NCBI GenBank assembly: GCA_036639635.1
Contig: JAVWIF010000001.1
Coordinates: forward strand, 43,702 to 107,701
Length of the DNA stretch: 64,000 bases
Reading direction: 5' to 3'
Source of the DNA: JAVWIF01 sp036639635
GTDB taxonomy: Bacteria > Bacillota_I > Bacilli_A > Erysipelotrichales > Erysipelotrichaceae
The translations under genes were made by a program, and so were the position numbers. Positions 17,436-26,603 of the stretch are shown piece after piece. Position 1 is the stretch's first letter. Each line of letters opens with the position of its first letter. A model generated the notes under the pieces. That model was not told the DNA's origin. It saw only the letters and a list, made by a program, of their open reading frames with translations, and did no database searches.

Positions 17436-17677
17436 AGGACATCCTTCCGTTTCTTCTTTTATTGTATTGCAAGTAAGCATCTTTTACAAGTACATTTCCA
17501 TTCTTTTAAATTCTACATCCATTATTTTGAACAAATTCTCTAATAAATCTATTTTAAACAATATTAAAGGTGTAGGCTCTGAGTTATTAGCAAAAGCATA
17601 AAATACCCCTTAAAACGTATGAAAATGCACTTTAAAGGAGAAATAACATATAACTATACAGACAAAATACATACAAT

Positions 17678-17707
17678 ATAAAAAAGAAGGCAACAAATTG
17701 CCTTCTT
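17678..17707 (-). terminator. Terminator after the first NlpC/P60 gene
   Basis: AAGAAGGCAA and TTGCCTTCTT form a perfect 10-bp stem with a 4-nt loop (17684-17707), followed on the minus strand by a T-run. Confidence 0.9.
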
Positions 17708-17712
17708 AATAA

Positions 17713-18834
17713 TTAGTTAACGCGAATAAATACAGGTCCAGAACCAACATATGCAGAAGCTACAACGGTTTGTCCGCCTAACCATCCACCATGTACAGCT
17801 TGTCCATTACCAATATAAACTGCAATATGAGCCAATCCAATTCCACCATCAGCATAGTAAATTAAATCTCCTGCTTGTGGACTACTTGTAATTGAACCTA
17901 ATGACATATAGTCAGCTGGCCAACCATGGAAGTAAATACCTCTAGCAGCCAAAGCATTTGAAGCTAAAGCAGTACAATCTTGAGCAACTCCAACTTGAGC
18001 TAATGCCGCTGAAGCAATGCTACCATCTGCACTAGCAAGTGCTTTATCAGAAGCAGAACTTGATTTAGTAGTTTCTTCTTTAACTTCAGTAGCTACACCA
18101 CTAGCGTCGAATTCATAACCAGCATATTCAGTATCTGTTGCCATATAACCATCTTTGTTAAAGTAGTATTTCTTACCATCAATGTCTTTCCAACCTTTTA
18201 CAGAGAAACCGTTATCATCAAAATAAACTTTTTCTCCATCAGAATCTTTCCAACCTTTAGTAAGTGTACCATCAGAGTTTAAATTGAAATCAGTACCATC
18301 AATTTTAGTAACTCCGCTTGCTAAAGAACCATCTGTATTAAAGTAAACACTTTTATCCCCAAGGTTTTGCCAACCTGTTAAAGCAGTACCTGCTTCATTA
18401 AATAAATAAGTTTTTCCTTCAATTGAATGTGTTCCAGTTAAGACTACACCATATTGGTTATAGTACATGTCTTTTGTACTGTTCCAACCAGTTAATAACT
18501 TACCATCATTTTGGAATGTATAGTCATGACCATCAATTGTTTGTATTCCTGAAACTCTCTTTCCTTCAGCGTTGAAGAAATAAGTAGATCCTTTAATAGT
18601 CATCCATTCACTAGTAATAGGGTTACCTGCTTTGTTTACATAATATGTACCTTCCGCATCGAATATCCAACCATTTACTTTTATTTCACCGTTTGTTTTA
18701 TAAACTCTAGCGTTGCCTTTTCCAGACCAACCGTCAGAATTTTGTGCCGCATATACAGTTGTTACAGCAGATCCTGCAGTAGCTAGACACAGAATCAATG
18801 CAACCTTTTTTGTATTTTTTTCGATAAAGTTCAT
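17713..18834 (-). CDS. Secreted cell-wall-binding-repeat NlpC/P60-type hydrolase (paralogue 1)
   Basis: A 373-residue exported protein. The signal peptide (1-29) starts MNFIEKNTKKVALILC and ends near VYAA. About nine glucan/choline-binding-type repeats of roughly 20 residues (GWxxxxGxxYYFxxxG) span residues 34-245. A Ser/Lys/Ala linker leads to a C-terminal NlpC/P60-like cysteine peptidase: Cys in QDCTALAS, His in HIAVYIGNG and a second His in AVHGGW. It probably cleaves or remodels peptidoglycan after repeat-mediated binding to the wall. It is tandem with paralogue 2, sharing signal peptide and repeats; the catalytic domains are quite different. Confidence 0.88.
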   Translation of the reverse strand: MNFIEKNTKKVALILCLATAGSAVTTVYAAQNSDGWSGKGNARVYKTNGEIKVNGWIFDAEGTYYVNKAGNPITSEWMTIKGSTYFFNAEGKRVSGIQTIDGHDYTFQNDGKLLTGWNSTKDMYYNQYGVVLTGTHSIEGKTYLFNEAGTALTGWQNLGDKSVYFNTDGSLASGVTKIDGTDFNLNSDGTLTKGWKDSDGEKVYFDDNGFSVKGWKDIDGKKYYFNKDGYMATDTEYAGYEFDASGVATEVKEETTKSSSASDKALASADGSIASAALAQVGVAQDCTALASNALAARGIYFHGWPADYMSLGSITSSPQAGDLIYYADGGIGLAHIAVYIGNGQAVHGGWLGGQTVVASAYVGSGPVFIRVN

Positions 18835-18860
18835 TTCATCACCTCAATATCAACTACCAC

Positions 18861-18889
18861 ATTGTAACAAAGGCAATTTTTAATTGCAA
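18861..18889 (-). promoter_or_regulatory. Promoter of NlpC/P60 paralogue 1
   Basis: Read on the minus strand: TTGCAA (18884-18889), a 17-bp spacer ending TTTGT, and TACAAT (18861-18866). The layout matches that of paralogue 2 (20319-20347), with a shared TTGTTACAAT around the -10. Confidence 0.75.
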
Positions 18890-19050
18890 CCCCTAAATTT
18901 CGAAATGTTGCATTTTTGTAAGTTTGGAGTGATATAACATTTAGGCTTATACTCTTTGGTTATAGGCTTATATTACAATTCACAAAGAATAAAAAATTTT
19001 TTAATTTTTTTTGATTTTTACTATAATTTGTCATGATTCCATCATAAAAT

Positions 19051-19086
19051 AAGAAAAAAGAGGAGAAATTTCTCCTCTTTTTTCTT
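19051..19086 (-). terminator. Perfect 36-bp palindrome, terminator after paralogue 2
   Basis: An 18+18 bp perfect palindrome centred on AAATTT, with GC-rich GAGGAG/CTCCTC arms and A/T-rich outer arms. It lies 10 bases downstream of the paralogue 2 stop codon. Confidence 0.9.
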
Positions 19087-19095
19087 ATTTTAATC

Positions 19096-20292
19096 TTAAG
19101 GTCTACGAATTGCTGAGATATATTGCCCACTACATGAACTCCAATAACTAACAGAGGATGTAATAACACCTGTAGAAGGGTTTGTAGCATGTACCATAGA
19201 ACCGCCACCTACATAAATAGAGACATGTTGTCCACCGCTCCAAACAATTAAATCACCAGGTTGCATGTTTTCATAAGAAACCGCGGAACCAACACCACTT
19301 TGTCCACCAGCTGTTCTAGGAATTGAAATACCAACTTGTCTATAAGCATAACTAGTTAAACCAGAACAATCAAATCCTCCTGGATTTGATCCTCCAAATA
19401 CATAAGCACTTCCTACTTGACCAGCAGCAATAGATGCAGCTGTTGCATTACCGCCAGATCCTGTTGGGTTTTGGCTTACTGGAGTTGGTTTACTTGTATT
19501 GGAAGTAGTAGTTGTAGTTGTTGTTTCTTTTTCTTCTTTAATTTCTGTAGCAACACCACTGGCATCAAATTTATAACCAGCGTATTCTGTATCTGTTGCC
19601 ATAAAACCGTCTTTATTGAAATAGTATTTTTTGCCATCAATGTCTTTCCAACCTTTTGTTTGGAATCCATATTCATCATAATATGCTTTTTCTTCATCAA
19701 TGTCTTTAAAACCAGTAGTAATAGTTCCATCAGAATTAAAGTTATAATCCTTGTCATCAATTTTAACTACTCCATTTGCTAAAAGACCATTTTCTGTAAA
19801 GTATACTTTTTTATCATTGAATGTTGCCCAGCCTTTAGCAAGCTTTCCGTTTTCATCAAAGTTGTATGTTTTATTCTCAATAGTTTTAACACCACTAACA
19901 AATTGTCCATAGTTATCGTAATACATATCATTTGTTTCATTCCAACCAGTAAGTAAGATTCCAGTTTTTTGGAAATAGTATGTATGTCCCTCTATGGTTT
20001 GCTTACCAGAAATTTTTTCGCCATTTTCATCAAAGTAATATAACGAACCATTGATAGTCTTCCATTCGTTTGTTAAAGGATTTCCATCTTTATCTACATA
20101 GTAAGTTCCATTTTCATCAAAAATCCATGAATTTGTTTTTACTTTTCCTTCAACCTTGTAAACTCTATTTGTTCCATCTCCATGCCAACCATCTACATTA
20201 CTGGCAGCGTATACTGTAGTTACAGCAGATCCTGCAGTAGCTAAGCATAATATAAGTGCTACTTTTTTTGTGTTTTTTTCTATAAAATTCAT
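19096..20292 (-). CDS. Secreted cell-wall-binding-repeat NlpC/P60 endopeptidase (paralogue 2)
   Basis: A 398-residue exported protein with the same signal peptide as paralogue 1 (first 28 residues identical apart from the end). It has a similar array of cell-wall-binding repeats (about 34-245), a Glu/Thr-rich linker with a run of threonines, and a C-terminal canonical NlpC/P60 domain. Catalytic Cys is in GGFDCSGLTSYAY, His in GQHVSIYVGGG, and a third polar His in MVHATN. YVFGGSNPGGFDCSG is the classical motif of gamma-D-Glu-DAP endopeptidases, which fits a DAP pathway in the cell (ddh is nearby). GAGGTG precedes the ATG. It is upstream of paralogue 1 with its own promoter. Confidence 0.93.
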   Translation of the reverse strand: MNFIEKNTKKVALILCLATAGSAVTTVYAASNVDGWHGDGTNRVYKVEGKVKTNSWIFDENGTYYVDKDGNPLTNEWKTINGSLYYFDENGEKISGKQTIEGHTYYFQKTGILLTGWNETNDMYYDNYGQFVSGVKTIENKTYNFDENGKLAKGWATFNDKKVYFTENGLLANGVVKIDDKDYNFNSDGTITTGFKDIDEEKAYYDEYGFQTKGWKDIDGKKYYFNKDGFMATDTEYAGYKFDASGVATEIKEEKETTTTTTTSNTSKPTPVSQNPTGSGGNATAASIAAGQVGSAYVFGGSNPGGFDCSGLTSYAYRQVGISIPRTAGGQSGVGSAVSYENMQPGDLIVWSGGQHVSIYVGGGSMVHATNPSTGVITSSVSYWSSCSGQYISAIRRP

Positions 20293-20318
20293 AAGATCAC
20301 CTCTTCATCAACGTTTCT

Positions 20319-20347
20319 ATTGTAACAAGATGATTTTAAGAATGCAA
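20319..20347 (-). promoter_or_regulatory. Promoter of NlpC/P60 paralogue 2
   Basis: Minus strand: TTGCAT (20342-20347), 17-bp spacer ending CTTGT, TACAAT (20319-20324). Nearly the same arrangement as paralogue 1. Confidence 0.75.
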
Positions 20348-20462
20348 CCTCATTGTTTTATTTGCCACTAAATTTACTACATAATTAACCATGTATAAAT
20401 GCTGAATTGACTTATATATATAAGCTTATTTTAAATTTGAAACATTTTTAAAAAAAATAAAT

Positions 20463-22046
20463 TTATTTTTTAAACCAATATGTTGAACCATCGCTTTGCT
20501 CGTTCCCACTGATAGGATTAATCTTTTTAACAAGTATATTTTCGCTCGGTTGATACCAGACTTCTTTACGCTTTTCATAAAGGGCATTAAAGGTATCTTT
20601 GAAAATCTGTTTGCTCATATTATAATACTCTTTTTTTAGTTCACGATTATCATCAAAACCGCTCCATATTCCAATGGTATACTCAGGATTAAATCCCATG
20701 ACTAAAGAATCCCAATCACTGGTTCCAGATTTGGCAGCAACTTTTATAGAAGGCTCATGCCCATACATGCTAGGGAAAGTATAAGACTTGTTAGCAATAT
20801 CAAAGGTTGATGTTAACATCTGGTTTAAGATTAAAGTTTCATCACGCTGTAATAAGCGTTTAGAATCTAATTCGCGCTTATATATTACTTTAGTAGGATT
20901 GTTAATTTGTTTAATGAAAGCAGGTTTGATATAGAGACCTTCACTAGCAAAGGTATTATAAATCTTTGATAATTCTAGTAATGACATATTTACACTACCT
21001 AATGCTTCTGAAGGAGTTGCTTTAGATTGTCGTATTCCAAAATCTAAGAGCGCATTATGCAATGTATCAATACCTAAAAACAGATGCGTCTTGACTGCAT
21101 ATATATTATCACTTAAAGAAATGGCATTCACCATTGAAATGTTTCCTTGTGCATAAACATCTCCATAGTTAGTAGGCGCATATTCTTCTTTTTCACTTAT
21201 TTTGAATTTAGTTTTTTCTGATAAGAATTGTGATGCTGGTGTAAACCCTTCTTGTAGAGCTGTATAGTATAACAAAGGTTTAATTGTACTTGCTACTTGT
21301 CTTGAAGAATANNNNNNNNNNNNNNNNNNNNNNNNNNNNNNNNNNNNNNNNNNNNNNNNNNNNNNNNNNNNNNNNNNNNNNNNNNNNNNNNNNNNNNNNN
21401 NNNNNNNNNNNATCGCATTATCAAGATGCAAAAATGGAGAGTAAATACTAGGACCATTTGGAATCCCTATGAGCATGGCGATTTGAGCAAGCGTAAGTTT
21501 ATCTAAAGGTTGATCAAAGAAATAACTAGCAGCCGCTTGAATTCCATAGATTCCATGGCCGAAGTAAATTGTATTCAAATATCCTTCTAAAATATCTTCT
21601 TTGCTATATTGCATTTCTAGACGCGTAGCATAAAAGAACTCTTGTGCTTTCCGTGATAATGTTTGTTCATTTGTGAGGAATAAATTCTTAGCGTACTGTT
21701 GAGTGATTGTTGAACCTCCTTGTAAAACCTCACCATTGATAATATTTGTTGATAGTGCTTTTGAAATTCTAATTGGATCAAATCCAGCGTGATAAAAAAA
21801 ACGTTTGTCTTCTACACTCACAAAAGCTTCTTGGATAAATTTTGGTATCTTATTAATGGACGTCCACTGCATATTTTTTTTGAAGTTTGATTCATACATA
21901 ACACTACCGTTAACATCATAAATTGTAATGTTCTTTCGCTGCTCATCTAAAGAAAGACGATGAATGAAAGAATAGGAATAGATTGCTAAGAGCAGCGATA
22001 TACAAAGAAAAGAAAAATATAATAGAATCCTTTTAAAAGGTTTCAT
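20463..22046 (-). CDS. Class A penicillin-binding protein (PBP1A type), interrupted by assembly gap
   Basis: A bifunctional peptidoglycan synthase split by 100 N (21312-21411). The N-terminal part has a short cytoplasmic tail, TM near 8-27, and a GT51 glycosyltransferase domain: EDKRFFYHAGFD, GGSTITQQYAKN and RKAQEFFYA, with the catalytic Glu in VEDKRF. The C-terminal part is the transpeptidase: ASTIKP (nucleophile Ser, SxxK), SLSDN (SxN) and AAKSGTSD (KTG-type KSG). As assembled it is about 527 residues including unknowns, shorter than the usual 600-700, so the gap likely hides more than 33 codons. Treat it as one gene interrupted by a gap. Confidence 0.88.
   Translation of the reverse strand: MKPFKRILLYFSFLCISLLLAIYSYSFIHRLSLDEQRKNITIYDVNGSVMYESNFKKNMQWTSINKIPKFIQEAFVSVEDKRFFYHAGFDPIRISKALSTNIINGEVLQGGSTITQQYAKNLFLTNEQTLSRKAQEFFYATRLEMQYSKEDILEGYLNTIYFGHGIYGIQAAASYFFDQPLDKLTLAQIAMLIGIPNGPSIYSPFLHLDNAXXXXXXXXXXXXXXXXXXXXXXXXXXXXXXXXXXYSSRQVASTIKPLLYYTALQEGFTPASQFLSEKTKFKISEKEEYAPTNYGDVYAQGNISMVNAISLSDNIYAVKTHLFLGIDTLHNALLDFGIRQSKATPSEALGSVNMSLLELSKIYNTFASEGLYIKPAFIKQINNPTKVIYKRELDSKRLLQRDETLILNQMLTSTFDIANKSYTFPSMYGHEPSIKVAAKSGTSDWDSLVMGFNPEYTIGIWSGFDDNRELKKEYYNMSKQIFKDTFNALYEKRKEVWYQPSENILVKKINPISGNEQSDGSTYWFKK
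21312..21411. other. Assembly gap (100 N)
   Basis: Exactly 100 N, a placeholder. It falls between the glycosyltransferase and transpeptidase domains of the class A PBP. The missing part should include the interdomain linker and the start of the transpeptidase domain. Confidence 0.98.
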
Positions 22047-23118
22047 GAGTTCACCTCACATAGATATAGTGTGAACATAAACAAAGAATTTAAACGTGTT
22101 AGTATGAAATGATTCGTTTAAGAAACAATTATTATATATTTATAGTATTCTATTAATAGAATATAAAAATGATAAATGAATAATACAAAGACGATGACAC
22201 AAGATTATCATGCAAATAAAAAAAATAATTTAACTCAAATAATTCAACATGAAATAGAAACTAAAGAAGACAAATGATACTACTACATTACTATTCTATA
22301 ATTGGAATATTATAATAATATTAAAGTGTTTATAAATATAAAGTGACGTACAAGTATGTGAAGGTAAAATAATACCACAAAAATAGTATCATTGATCGTG
22401 TCTAAAAATTAATGAAATAATAGAGAATAAACATTTTATGAAAGCAAAAAATAAACCCTATATATTATAAGGAAGAGTTTTCATGAAAAATCATGGTTTT
22501 TTATACTAAAATTGTCTTGTCTTTAATCATTCAAAATTGGATGCATTTAACCCCTATATAATATAAGGATATATTTTGCATAATTTTGAAGTATTATAAG
22601 CTAAAAACACAGTTTCTACATTTTTATGATTTATCATATATAAATCACAAAAATCATATTTACGACTATTAAAGTGCTATAAAACCGTAAATGATTACGA
22701 TTGTTTGAAATTGTTATTATCATCACTCTGTGAATATTAATATCATGTTATTACTATAAAAGTGGAATAACAATTGGTTGATAAAATAATAAATGAAGAA
22801 TTTTCTTCATATTATAAAAGTGGAATATTAAATCTAAAAGATTAAATACATATATTTTTTTAAAACATTAATTAATTTTGTGTTTTATTAAAAATAACCA
22901 CAAATTATTTGAGATTGTAGGCAAAACTGGTTAGTCAATGCATCTTTATTTTAGTTAATTTAGGTTACTCAAATTATATGCATTCTATAATATGCTTATT
23001 AGAAATTGATACTAACTTTTTAAGACTTTAAATAATTGATATTGTAAAAAATTGTAGCAATTTATAAAACAAATAGTTAGATTAAAATAAAACATAAAAT
23101 AAAAATATAAAAAAAATG
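22047..23118. other. AT-rich gene desert with degenerate short repeats
   Basis: About 1.07 kb without a supported gene. A 33-codon frame (22176-22277) starts with ATG but has no ribosome binding site. Short repeats are visible: TATAAAAGTGGAATA at 22755-22769 and 22813-22827, and CCCTATATATTATAAGGA (22456-22473) against CCCTATATAATATAAGGA (22552-22569). Composition is markedly more AT-rich than the flanks. It may be a decayed element or a regulatory/structural spacer; nothing more can be supported. Confidence 0.45.
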
Positions 23119-23146
23119 TTGCAGGATATCGTAATTCTGCTATAAT
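23119..23146 (+). promoter_or_regulatory. Promoter of the ywiB-argS-rpoE operon
   Basis: TTGCAG (23119-23124), a 16-bp spacer and consensus TATAAT (23141-23146). The -10 overlaps an in-frame ATG, which excludes it as the start of the first gene. Confidence 0.8.
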
Positions 23147-23168
23147 GCTCATGATAAGTGGTGAAAGT

Positions 23169-23564
23169 ATGAAGAAATATGGAATTGTAAATCAGACGCA
23201 TTTATATACAAAAGAAACAAATATGATGTATAAAGGGCCTATTTTTTTTATTCAAAATGCAACACATTCATCCTTAGAATATACAGAAATGCATACACAT
23301 ACAAAAGTGTATATTAAAGCATATGAAGACAGAATAGAAATTAATCGAATTGGCGAGATGGAAACAAAATTAAATTTTCGTCCAAACGAAAAAACAACAG
23401 GTACTATTTTGTCAGAATTTGGAACAATTGAAATTGGTATTTATACGCATAAATATATCAAGCGCGATAATACAATTGCGCTTGCATACGATATTTTAAA
23501 TGGTGAAGAAGTAAGCGATGGTTTTCGTATAATATGGAAATTGAAGGAGGAGGAACTTTCATGA
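23169..23564 (+). CDS. DUF1934 (YwiB-like) beta-barrel protein
   Basis: A 131-residue DUF1934 protein, a lipocalin-like small barrel of unknown function. The gene lies directly upstream of argS, the same place as ywiB in Bacillus. Recognisable features are the N-terminal KKYGIVNQTHLYTKETNMMYKG-type strand, IEINRIGEMETKLNFRPNEK, and a long pair of C-terminal strands (IEIGIYTHKY, ALAYDILNG). The start at 23169 follows a GGTGAAAG site. The frame opens at 23145, but that ATG lies on the promoter -10. It overlaps argS by 4 bases. Confidence 0.8.
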   Translation: MKKYGIVNQTHLYTKETNMMYKGPIFFIQNATHSSLEYTEMHTHTKVYIKAYEDRIEINRIGEMETKLNFRPNEKTTGTILSEFGTIEIGIYTHKYIKRDNTIALAYDILNGEEVSDGFRIIWKLKEEELS

Positions 23565-25204
23565 ATCAAATAGAAACGAACTTAAAAAGTGCATTAGCAA
23601 ATGCTGTTAAAAAAGCATTTGATGTAGCGCTAGATATGGAATCAATTGTAATTGAGATTCCGAAAGATAAAACACATGGAGATTATGCTAGTAATGTTGC
23701 AATGCAATTAACACGTACATTAAAAAGTAATCCACGTAAAATTGCGGAGACAATAATCGAATGTATTGATAAGAAAGAGGCAGCCATTGAAAAAATAGAA
23801 ATAGCAGGACCTGGATTTCTTAACTTTACCATTCAAAACACTTCTTTAAGCGCAATTATTACTAAGGTTTTAGAAGAACAAGAAAATTATGGTCATAGCG
23901 ATGCGGGAAAAGGATTAAAAGTGAATGTTGAATATGTTTCAGCTAATCCTACTGGTGACTTACATTTAGGGCATGCTAGAGGCGCTGCTTGGGGTGATAG
24001 TATTACGAGACTTATGAAGGCTAGTGGTTATGATGTTTGTCGTGAGTACTATGTAAATGATGCCGGGAATCAAATTGTAAACTTAGGATTATCTTTACAA
24101 GCGCGTTATGCTGAATATTTAGGACTTCCTTTTGAGCTTCCAGAAGATGGATATCATGGCGAAGACGTTAAAAATATAGCAATTGCTTTAGCAAAAGAAT
24201 TTGGAACAAAGTATGTTGAAAACAACGATAGTAATTTGAAATTCTTTAAGGAAAAAGGGATTGCTTTTGAATTAGATAAAATCAAAGCAGATTTAGATAA
24301 TTTCCGTGTTCACTTTGATGTTTGGAGTAGTGAACAAACTATTCGTGATGAAGGAAAAGTTGAACAAGCATTAGAAGTTCTTGATAAAAAAGGGTTTACG
24401 TATGAAAAAGATGGCGCATTATGGTTTGAAACTACAAAGTTTTCAGATGATAAAGATCGTGTTTTAAGAAAAAATGATGGTTCTTATACATATCTTGTAC
24501 CTGATATTGCATATCATAAGGATAAGTTAGATCGTGGATTTGATTTGTTAGTTGATTTATTAGGTGCAGATCACCATGGCTATATCCCTCGTTTAAAGGC
24601 TAGTATAGAAGCATTAGGTAATAACCCTGACAAGTTAGCGGTAGATATTATTCAGATGGTACGTTTGGTGGAAAACGGGGAAGAAGTAAAGATGAGTAAG
24701 CGTTTAGGAAATGCTGTCACAATTCGTGAACTATGCGATGAAGTTGGTGTTGATGCAGTTCGTTATTTCTTTGTACAACGTGCAGTTGATACACATTTCG
24801 ACTTTGACTTAGGATTAGCTAGAAAACAAAGCAATGATAACCCTGTGTATTATGCACAATATGCACATGCTCGTATTTGTTCTATCTTAAGACAAGCACC
24901 AGAAATGAAAGAGGCAACAAGCTTTGCTTTATTAACACATGAAAAAGAAATTGACTTAATGAAATATATCAATGAATTTACAAATGTAGTGAGTGATGCA
25001 GCAAAAAACAGAGCACCACATAAAGTTTGTAACTATATTCAAAAATTAGCACAATATTTCCATAGTTTCTATAACGCATGTAAAGTCATTAATGTTGAAG
25101 ACGAAGAAATGTCAGCACAACGTTTAGCTTTATTAAAAGCCACAAAAATAACCCTAAAGAATGCTTTAGACTTAATTGGTGTAGTAGCCATTGACAAAAT
25201 GTAG
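23561..25204 (+). CDS. argS: Arginyl-tRNA synthetase
   Basis: A 547-residue class Ia synthetase (EC 6.1.1.19). It has the N-terminal Arg-S add-on domain (about 1-85), the HIGH equivalent HLGHARG near residue 138, the KMSK-type VKMSKRLG and the C-terminal DALR anticodon-binding domain ending DLIGVVAIDKM. The ATG at 23561 follows AAGGAGGAGG with good spacing and overlaps the ywiB-like stop (ATGA). It is cotranscribed with rpoE 16 bases downstream. No T-box is visible in its short leader. Confidence 0.98.
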   Translation: MNQIETNLKSALANAVKKAFDVALDMESIVIEIPKDKTHGDYASNVAMQLTRTLKSNPRKIAETIIECIDKKEAAIEKIEIAGPGFLNFTIQNTSLSAIITKVLEEQENYGHSDAGKGLKVNVEYVSANPTGDLHLGHARGAAWGDSITRLMKASGYDVCREYYVNDAGNQIVNLGLSLQARYAEYLGLPFELPEDGYHGEDVKNIAIALAKEFGTKYVENNDSNLKFFKEKGIAFELDKIKADLDNFRVHFDVWSSEQTIRDEGKVEQALEVLDKKGFTYEKDGALWFETTKFSDDKDRVLRKNDGSYTYLVPDIAYHKDKLDRGFDLLVDLLGADHHGYIPRLKASIEALGNNPDKLAVDIIQMVRLVENGEEVKMSKRLGNAVTIRELCDEVGVDAVRYFFVQRAVDTHFDFDLGLARKQSNDNPVYYAQYAHARICSILRQAPEMKEATSFALLTHEKEIDLMKYINEFTNVVSDAAKNRAPHKVCNYIQKLAQYFHSFYNACKVINVEDEEMSAQRLALLKATKITLKNALDLIGVVAIDKM

Positions 25205-25220
25205 GAGGAACATAGTTACT

Positions 25221-25556
25221 ATGAAAAAAGCAATGATTGATGAAGCTTATGATTTGATGAGCAAGAAAAAGAAAGCAATTGTATTTGTGAAACTTTGGGA
25301 AGAGGTTGCCCAAATTATGGCATTTACGCAGGAACAAGAAGAAGATAATATTGCGCAATTTTATAGTGATTTATCATTAGACGATCGCTTTGTTAATGTA
25401 GGAAATAACAAGTGGGACTTAAGAGAACGTCATACGTATAAAGAAGCTGTTATTGATACATCAGATATCTTAATTGAAACAGATGATGATAGTGATGATT
25501 ATAGCGATGATAGTGAAGAAGAAACAGAAACAAAACCAAAAGAAGAAGAGTATTAA
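25221..25556 (+). CDS. rpoE: RNA polymerase delta subunit
   Basis: A 111-residue Gram-positive RNA polymerase delta factor. It has an N-terminal HARE-HTH domain (about 1-75) with FVKLWEEVAQIM and DDRFVNVGNNKWDLRE, followed by a disordered acidic tail (DDDSDDYSDDSEEE and EEEY). Delta increases polymerase recycling and promoter selectivity. The tail is shorter than in Bacillus, and the total length is small (Bacillus about 173), but the domain order is normal. AGGAGG lies 12 nt before the ATG. It is last in the operon. Confidence 0.92.
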   Translation: MKKAMIDEAYDLMSKKKKAIVFVKLWEEVAQIMAFTQEQEEDNIAQFYSDLSLDDRFVNVGNNKWDLRERHTYKEAVIDTSDILIETDDDSDDYSDDSEEETETKPKEEEY

Positions 25557-25582
25557 AAAGCGGACAAAATGTTCGTTTTTTT
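25555..25582 (+). terminator. Terminator after rpoE
   Basis: AAAAAGCGGAC pairs with GTTCGTTTTT (GT wobbles) around a 5-nt loop, followed by a T-run. It begins at the rpoE stop codon. Confidence 0.8.
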
Positions 25583-25684
25583 CTTAATAATGAGGGAAAA
25601 GAAGGCTTTTTCTAAATTATCCTTTTCAAATAGTCAAAAATGCAGTAGAATAAGAGTGTAAAATGATATAAGGAGGATTTAATT

Positions 25685-26551
25685 ATGGCAATAGTTTCAG
25701 CAAAAGATATGATCGATAAAGCTCACGCAGGTCATTACGCAGTAGGAGCATTCAACATTAACAACATGGAATGGACTAAAGCAGTTTTACTTGCTGCAGA
25801 AGAAGCAAAATCACCAATTATTATCGGTGTTTCTGAAGGTGCAGGAAAATACATGTGTGGTTACAAAAATGTAGTTGCAATGGTAAAAGAAATTCATGAT
25901 TTCTTAGGAATTAGTGTTCCTGTTGCATTACACTTAGACCATGGTTCATTTGATGGAGCAAAAGCTTGTATAGAAGCAGGTTTTACTTCAGTTATGTTTG
26001 ATGGTTCTCACTATGACTTCAATGAAAACTTAGAAAAATCAAAAGAAATTTTAGCAATCGCTCACGCTCAAGGAATCTCTGTAGAGTGTGAAGTTGGTGG
26101 TATTGGTGGTACTGAAGATGGTGTTACTTCTAATGGTGAACAAGCAGATCCAAAAGAATGTGAAACCATCGCTAACTTAGGAGTAGACTTCTTAGCTGCA
26201 GGTATTGGTAATATTCATGGTAAATACCCTGAAAACTGGGCTGGATTAAACTTTGATCGTTTAGGAGAAATCCAAGCAGTTACAAATGGTAAACCACTAG
26301 TATTACACGGTGGTTCAGGAATTCCTGCTGACCAAATCGCAAAAGCTATCTCTTTAGGTGTTTCTAAAATTAATGTAAACACAGAATTACAAGTAGTATT
26401 TGCTGACGCAACTCGTAAATACATCGAAGCTGGTAAAGACCTTGAAGGTAAAGGTTATGACCCTCGTAAATTATTAGCTCCAGGAACTGACGCAATCAAA
26501 GCAAAAGTAGTAGCTATGATGACAGAATTTGGTTCTAAAGGAAAAGCTTAA
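25685..26551 (+). CDS. fba: Class II fructose-1,6-bisphosphate aldolase
   Basis: A 288-residue zinc-dependent aldolase (EC 4.1.2.13) of glycolysis. Zinc and catalytic motifs are LHLDHGSFD (catalytic Asp, metal His), FDGSHYDF, ECEVGGIGGTEDG, GIGNIHGKY, and LVLHGGSGIP. Codon choice is strongly biased to a few codons, unlike flanking genes, which fits very high expression. AAGGAGG precedes the ATG. It is monocistronic with its own terminator; TAGAAT upstream (about 25640) is a candidate -10. Confidence 0.97.
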   Translation: MAIVSAKDMIDKAHAGHYAVGAFNINNMEWTKAVLLAAEEAKSPIIIGVSEGAGKYMCGYKNVVAMVKEIHDFLGISVPVALHLDHGSFDGAKACIEAGFTSVMFDGSHYDFNENLEKSKEILAIAHAQGISVECEVGGIGGTEDGVTSNGEQADPKECETIANLGVDFLAAGIGNIHGKYPENWAGLNFDRLGEIQAVTNGKPLVLHGGSGIPADQIAKAISLGVSKINVNTELQVVFADATRKYIEAGKDLEGKGYDPRKLLAPGTDAIKAKVVAMMTEFGSKGKA

Positions 26552-26564
26552 GAAATTTAAATTC

Positions 26565-26599
26565 AAAAAAACAACATGTCGCAAGATATGTTGTTTTTT
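26565..26599 (+). terminator. Terminator after fba
   Basis: AAAAAACAACATGTC pairs with GATATGTTGTTTTTT (one GU) around GCAA, a long stem with a T-run. Confidence 0.9.
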
Positions 26600-26603
26600 A
26601 TAG

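Noticed and set aside
22176..22277. 33-codon frame starting with ATG
   Set aside because: No ribosome binding site, low-complexity AT-driven composition, no family.
22456..22827. Possible CRISPR array
   Set aside because: Only two copies of each short repeat, spacing irregular, no cas genes in the window.
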